Assembly: GCA_900169235.1 (NCBI GenBank)
Contig: FWCC01000001.1
Span: 1-64,000 of the forward strand
DNA: 64,000 nt
Source: Zarea fungicola
Taxonomy: Eukaryota; Ascomycota; Sordariomycetes; Hypocreales; Cordycipitaceae
Direction: 5' to 3'
Shown: positions 58,735 through 64,000 of the stretch, piece after piece
Layout: each line of letters opens with the position of its first letter
Position numbering within the stretch: the stretch's first letter is position 1
Translations under genes and position numbers: made by a program
Notes under the pieces: model-generated
What the model was told of the DNA's origin: nothing
The model's database searches: none
The model's input: the letters and a program-made list of their open reading frames with translations, nothing else

Positions 58735-59394
58735 ATGGAGCGTCCAGCAGTGCCAAAACCCTCAATCTCAACCAGTACCAAGCCTAAAAGTGAAGTCCAA
58801 CTCTTTGTCTTACGTTAGTGTCTCTACTAAAGTCAATAACACACAGAAAGCCGCAGCGTCCCAATGCTGACTGCTTCCCAGCTCGCTCACAAGCGGGCAA
58901 AAGACCGTGAAGCGCAGAGGGCCATTCGTATTCGCACAAAAGAATACATTGAGCGGCTGGAGCGTGAGATTCAAAATCTCAAGGATCAGCAGCTTTGTAG
59001 CAAACCTTTTCCGGAGCTGTTGCGCCGTAATGCTGCCCTTGAAAGAGAGGTAACCAACTTGCGGATGTCGTTGGCACTGTCTTCCCACACCGATCTGTTT
59101 TCTGGCGTAGCAAGTATGTATCTCCCATTGTGTCCTCGGTTGATACTAATAAGCGGAATAGTAACACAACCCCGGAACTCGACGGGGCCTTTAGAGATGG
59201 TGGCTACGGCACCACGCACAAACGTGACATCTGGAACGTATCATATGGTTGGTAAACGCTCGGCCGTCCCCACCACTTACGTCTCTCCGGAAATCGGCAT
59301 GCGTCTCGAGAGCAGCATCTTCGACCAGTACACGTCATCCCCGGAGCATTCGGGATTGCACGAATACGTTCAGCCAAATTTCCAACTACTTTAG
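58735..59394 (+). CDS. Short bZIP-type transcription factor
   Basis: 184-aa protein in three exons (58735-58789, 58847-59113, 59162-59394); the second intron has a good TACTAAT branch point. N-terminus MERPAVPKPSISTSTKPKKS followed by LTASQLAHKRAKDREAQRAI, RTKEYIERLEREIQNLKDQ and a leucine-rich coiled coil (LLRRNAALEREVTNL). The KRAxDREAQRAIRxRTKEYIERLE basic region is that of the fungal bZIP group that usually continues into a DUF3425 domain. Here the protein ends soon after (YVQPNFQLL), so it is either a naturally short relative or a truncated one. The position most relatives of this group hold as Asn (RAND) is Lys here (RAKD). A regulator of the adjacent laccase is possible (inference). 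Confidence 0.82.
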
Positions 59395-61264
59395 CCCGTA
59401 TGAATTAAAATTAGTCCCAAGTTCACATCTCTCGCTACTTTCTTCGTGTGGGACGTCAGAACTCTCGGAGGCCCCCCAGTTTTGACTTTCTAGGAGCCAG
59501 TTATAACTAGATGCTTGGTGGGAGTTACAAGTCTCTACTCTTAGCTATGAATATAACCGACAGGTTCGCAATTACCACCTTTCTCATAGTCAATATGTGC
59601 ATCAAGAGGTAGTGAGATGATTGTTGATCGTCTATCTAGGTTTTGCCGGAGGCACTGCCATTTACGGCCTGTTGGCCCGCGACACGTGGCGGCCTGCCAC
59701 ATATGAAATGGGTTGTGTCTCAGATCAGCAGTGCGAACTTCCGTGCGTGGATTCTCGATCGTGTTATCTACTTGACACTGCCTGTCGGGCAATTCGGGAT
59801 ATTAAGGGGTAAAGATGAGCAAGTGTGGATACTATGTAATGTGAATTCTGCTCACAATGCCTGCAATGTTGTTCAATCCTGATAGAACTCAATTTTACAC
59901 GTCTTAGCAGGGACCATACCTACGGAGTTGTAGGACTCGCATTCAGTGCCGCAGAGGCCATACACAAGTATCACTACTGGCTTATCCAACCTAGCCACCT
60001 GCTGACTTACGCAATTTTTAGTCCCGCAGCCACGAGCTTTCCCGAGATCTTCCCTCTAAGTCCTTTTGGGCATTGTAGAGAGGAAAACAGGGGGGCTCCT
60101 TAGGCGGCTTCGCCTTGCCTAATATCATCATCACAATTGAGCTCAATTTCATCCACGGCTGGGCCAAGGTAAACAGCATCTGGTTAATAACTCGATAAAT
60201 AATCGACCAAGTCTTCACCAAGGCATGCAGGCCGACATATTGCGGTGGGTGGAGCGGGCGACGCCAGCGGCCTGTCCCGCTTAGCCGCCCTTCTCATACC
60301 CCTATGTAATATTCCTAGTCTACTCTTATACTGTGCTTTGATCTAGGGTCCATATTATTTATTATACTAGTTTACTTCCTGGCGGCTGGATTTGTTTTTA
60401 GAAGCTCGACCACGCGGAACGCATGCGAGTCCCTCGTTTCATGGGACTAATGGTTTCAGATCGCTTGATGTTCACGGATCACTCGGACTGCGTGGGGCAT
60501 CAAGTCCACAGAAAGGCCCCTGTAACTTATGTACTACTTGCAGTTTGCTGAATGTTATCTCATATGACAGGTCTGTGCATGCCACACGCGGAAATCGATC
60601 CTCTACCACGTGGCTCGCCCTGTACGCTAAAGTGCCCATGATGAACGCCTAAATAGCTGCGAGGTTGAGCTGGTGAAGTATACAAACCATGCAGAAGTCA
60701 ACTGAGTATTTGGAATAACGAAGGAGAGTTGCAGAATTAGAAAAACATGGAGCACAATTCTCACGGGATCAACAGGGGCTCAACCCGTCATGGGTACTCT
60801 CAATCCTCGGACAAGTCCTTCACCAATCAGTTCACTCGGCCATGAAGAAATTCGGGCGTAACGTTGATTAGTAGTGTATACTCTCCTTAAACGGTTCAAC
60901 ATCCATGGAGCTCTAATATACGCCTATCACCGGTGTTTCAAGTTATATCAAACGCACGGTCTTTGCTTAGGCCGCCCGAGTCAGTACTGCCTACCGGAAT
61001 GCCATCTCATGATCGAACAATGCTTCCCCCTTTTCACCGTCTAATTTCAATGTTTCAGGCAAAGAAATTTATTTTATGATGTTGTGATGCCATTTATGGA
61101 ACATGTAATGTCCGGGAAAGAATTAGAATTGTTAAATAGCAAACGGAGGGCCAAACCACAGTAGCAAGTCTTCCGCAACCCATAGGTTACGTTGGTCTTA
61201 TGCCCTAGATTTCCAACCTGGAACAAATACAACATCCATAAAAAATTACTAATCCGTCGGCATC
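59395..61264. other. Gene-free interval with degenerate repeats
   Basis: 1.87 kb with no supported gene. It includes a motif near 59530-59570 resembling the tRNA-like repeat (TCTACTCTT plus GGTTCG) and a copy of GTGGCGGCCTGCCACAT at 59686-59702. The last few hundred bases are the laccase promoter. Frames of 60-86 codons show no domain. Confidence 0.5.
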
Positions 61265-63006
61265 ATGCAAGCTTTATGCGGCATAATAGTGCCGCTGGTG
61301 TTATTGGCTTCAACCTTTGCGCTGGCGGACGCCACATGCAATTCGCCCACCAGCCGAACATCGTGGTGTGACGGCTTCGGCATAAATACAAACTATTATG
61401 ATGAATCACCAGACACAGGGGTAAAAAGAGAGTACTATTTCAATCTTGAACAAGTCATTGCTTCCCCGGATGGTTACGCACGCACCGTTTATGCAATTAA
61501 TGGTTCCATCCCAGGTCCAACCATTGTTGCTGATTGGGGGGACATTGTTCAGATTCACATCACGAACAGCTTATCAACCGCCCGAAATGGCACATCGATA
61601 CATTTTCATGGCATCCGACAGAACTATACCAACCAGATGGACGGGGTCACGTCTATTACAGAATGCCCGATTGCTCCCGGGAGTAGCACAACTTACACGT
61701 GGAAAGCAACACAGTATGGAACTTCATGGTACCATTCACATATTGGCTTGCAAGCATGGGAAGGCGTGGCTGGGGCAATCGTAATCAATGGCCCTGCCAC
61801 AGCAAGCTACGACGTTGATAGCGGTCCAATCCTTTTAACGGACTGGAGCCACACACCAGTGGACGAGCTCTACTCTGACGCTCTCACAAAGGGGCCGCCT
61901 TCAATTTCGAATGGTCTGATTAACGGCACGAATACTTGGACCGATGAAGGTGTGGTCGTAGGCAAGCGATTTGAGTTGCCGGTCGACGCAGGCTCAACGT
62001 ACCGGCTTCGGTTAATAAATGGCGCAATCGACACGCACTTCAAGTTTTCAATTGACAACCATTCGATAACCGTTATTGCGATGGATTTTGTCCCTATAAA
62101 ACCTTATAACACCACGGTCTTGGATATTGCGATGGGTATGCTATGCTTTGTCCCCCCCGGCCTACGTCCTGTGGCTAGTGCTAAACAATACTCAATTTAG
62201 GTCAACGTTATGACATCCTAGTTACTGCTGATCAAGCTTCCATTGCGAATGACTTCTGGATTCGTGCTATTCCCCAAGCTGCATGCTCAGATAATGGCAA
62301 CCCAAATGACATAAGAGGCATTTTATTCTATGGCAAGGAACCGGACAGACCTAGTACCACGGGGTATTCATACGCAGATGCTTGCGTTGATGAGCCAATG
62401 GCAAATCTTGTACCCCACGTGCCTCTGGCAGCTGGAAGCCAGAGTCGATCCGACAATGTGGCCGTTGCCATTTCCAGATCCAACGTTCTGCTATGGACAA
62501 TGGACTCTGTTTCGTTTAATGTCACCTGGTCAAACCCGACATTACTACAGATGATGGGTAACAGCACTGATTTTCCTAAACAGAGCCATGTTATCGAGCT
62601 AAATGAGGCCAATATGTGGGAATATCTCATTATCCAGTCATCATTCCCAGTATCCCATCCTATTCACCTTCATGGCCATGATTTCTTTATCCTGGCTCAG
62701 GGGACTGGCAGCTATGATTCGTCCCAGCTCACAGTGTCAACCAACCCACCCCGTCGCGATGTCGCCTTATTGCCACCTGCAGGCCATATGGTACTAGCTT
62801 TCAAAGCTGACAACCCTGGTGCCTGGCTGATGCATTGCCATATAGGGTGGCATACCAACATGGGACTGGCTCTCCAGTTTGTGGAGCAATACAGCGTGGC
62901 CAGAGATCTTGTCAATTACGAGCGTCTAAACGCTACCTGTGAAACCTGGATGAAATACGCTGCGTCAGAGAACGTGACACAATATATATATGATGACGGA
63001 ATTTGA
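61265..63006 (+). CDS. Secreted multicopper oxidase (laccase)
   Basis: 558-aa ascomycete laccase, exons 61265-62135 and 62201-63006. Signal peptide: MQALCGIIVPLVLLASTFALADA. All four copper blocks are present: HFHGIRQ (L1), WYHSHIG (L2), HPIHLHGHDF (L3) and HCHIGWHTNMGLALQF (L4); the Leu/Met position after the last His cluster reads Leu-Ala. Many N-glycosylation sites. The end, YDDGI, is not the processed DSGL/I tail of some ascomycete laccases but is similar. It oxidises phenols with oxygen: either coupling of phenolic metabolites (pigments) or lignin-like substrates. Next to regulators, P450 and a methyltransferase, a biosynthetic role is plausible but inferred. Confidence 0.95.
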
Positions 63007-63599
63007 CATCTGATTGCATGGTTGAGGGATTTAATTAGTAGTGGGATCTTGGGGGAAAGTTTGTTTTGTGTTAATTTTGTACACAGATATAATACTTAAC
63101 AGTGCTATATTTAAATAAATTTTGTTGTTATATGTCATCTATACCCCTAGTACTCTAATCTTGTTCTCATGGCAGTTGGTTTACTGAAATTCCATCTGTG
63201 AAATGCAATCAGCCGTGGACGATGAAGTTGAGTATAAAAGCAACTGATGAATCTAAATCAACAGAGCAGCCAGCTAGCAATGAGATGCAAGGTTGGGCAG
63301 CAGATATTGACATTCTAATAATTTTTTTGATGAGAGAACCCTCCCCATAGTTCCTAATGATATCCATGCTTGATGAGCCAGGCGACGGAAACCGCTGAAC
63401 AGATATTGTAGTTAAGCAGCAACACTTGCTTGCTTCTCAGCCACAATAACCCGCATTTTCAATGTTAATCTGGTGGGTTAAAGTATACGGGCTGCCCGCT
63501 GACCGTCGAATGTGATACAATCACACTAACTAGACTTTTTCGCCAAGAAAAGGCTTTCGTGCGTATGTGATGCACCTGCCGATGCTGTTAGCATAACCA
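63007..63599. other. Intergenic between convergent genes
   Basis: About 590 bp between laccase stop (+) and methyltransferase stop (-). AT-rich at 63060-63140. No gene seen. Confidence 0.5.
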
Positions 63600-64000
63600 T
63601 TACAGTGTTGTTGGATGAAAAGCGTACAAATGCATGCAAAAATGAATATCTGGGCTTTGAATGTCCAGCTTTGTTTGAGCCTCGAGCTCTGTAATCTGCT
63701 CTTGGGACAGCCCAGCAATGGCAAGAAATTTGCCAAGACTACCTACGAGGGCCAGTTGATTAAGCATTTGCAGTTGCCCAATCTTTTTGAATTTCGGATC
63801 CTTGGGCCAGTACGGGTTACTTGGCAACGGAAAATGCTCCTCGGTAATCTCGACGAAACCGGCATCACGGCACCATTGGGGGTACTTGGTTGCCTTGGCA
63901 AAATCGCGGCCGAGTATTTGGCCAGCCTTGCCAAACGTCTGCGCCCACCGTTCGTATGCCGTTCCGGAAAATGTATCATCAACCCTCACCAAATCCGGCG
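63600..64000 (-). CDS. SAM-dependent methyltransferase (LaeA/UMTA-like), C-terminal part
   Basis: The last 130 or so codons of a gene whose start is outside the window. The frame is open to the right edge. The sequence has the end of the fungal LaeA-like methyltransferase family: YERWAQTFGKAGQILGRDF, WCRDAGFVEITEEHFPLPSNPYWPKDPKFKKIGQLQML and QEQITELEAQTKLDIQSPDIHFCMHLYAFHP. The SAM-binding motifs lie before this part and are not visible. Members methylate small molecules in biosynthetic clusters, or act as regulators. The neighbouring laccase converges on it. Confidence 0.85.
   Translation of the reverse strand, partial: PDLVRVDDTFSGTAYERWAQTFGKAGQILGRDFAKATKYPQWCRDAGFVEITEEHFPLPSNPYWPKDPKFKKIGQLQMLNQLALVGSLGKFLAIAGLSQEQITELEAQTKLDIQSPDIHFCMHLYAFHPTTL

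Overview
The window is nuclear DNA of a filamentous ascomycete, most likely a sordariomycete and probably in Hypocreales. Genes carry short spliceosomal introns (about 45-165 bp) with GT-AG borders and CTAAC/CTGAC-like branch points. The families are typical of such fungi: PDR-type ABC pump, Zn2Cys6 regulators, several MFS transporters, two P450s, a laccase, a CmcJ/AsaB-like oxygenase and a fungal NLR-like protein. There is no rRNA, no CRISPR array and no telomeric repeat, and no tRNA gene was recognised. I did not compute base composition. Exon borders were worked out by hand and, where a protein length is given, the exons add up to an open frame.

Layout. 0.2-8.4 kb: FAD-dependent monooxygenase (-), then three MFS transporters (+). 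8.5-13.3 kb: 1526-aa PDR/ABCG transporter (-), followed by almost 4 kb without a recognisable gene. 17.3-24.6 kb: CmcJ/AsaB-like oxygenase, a conserved fungal membrane-anchored protein, a 67-aa small protein and an NLR-like NB-ARC/TPR protein. 25.3-35.5 kb: amidase, glutamine-synthetase-like ligase, isochorismatase-like hydrolase, sugar-type MFS transporter and a pisatin-demethylase-like P450; together they look like a catabolic or detoxification cluster for a nitrogen-containing or aromatic compound. 37.4-48.1 kb: secreted CE1 esterase, DAL5-type permease, secreted M20 carboxypeptidase, secreted type-B carboxylesterase and an MFS gene with an in-frame stop. 48.5-64 kb: Zn2Cys6 regulator, P450, second Zn2Cys6 regulator, short bZIP, laccase and the end of a methyltransferase that runs off the right edge; this looks like the margin of a biosynthetic cluster.

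The right half has longer gene-free stretches holding degenerate repeats, including a tRNA-like (possibly SINE-derived) pair and a 53-bp dispersed pair differing only by transitions. This fits a repeat-bearing accessory region touched by RIP-like mutation.

The best candidates for something undescribed are the amidase/GS-like/isochorismatase/P450 set (25-35 kb) and the P450/laccase/methyltransferase set with three regulators (48-64 kb). No product or substrate can be named from the sequence alone.
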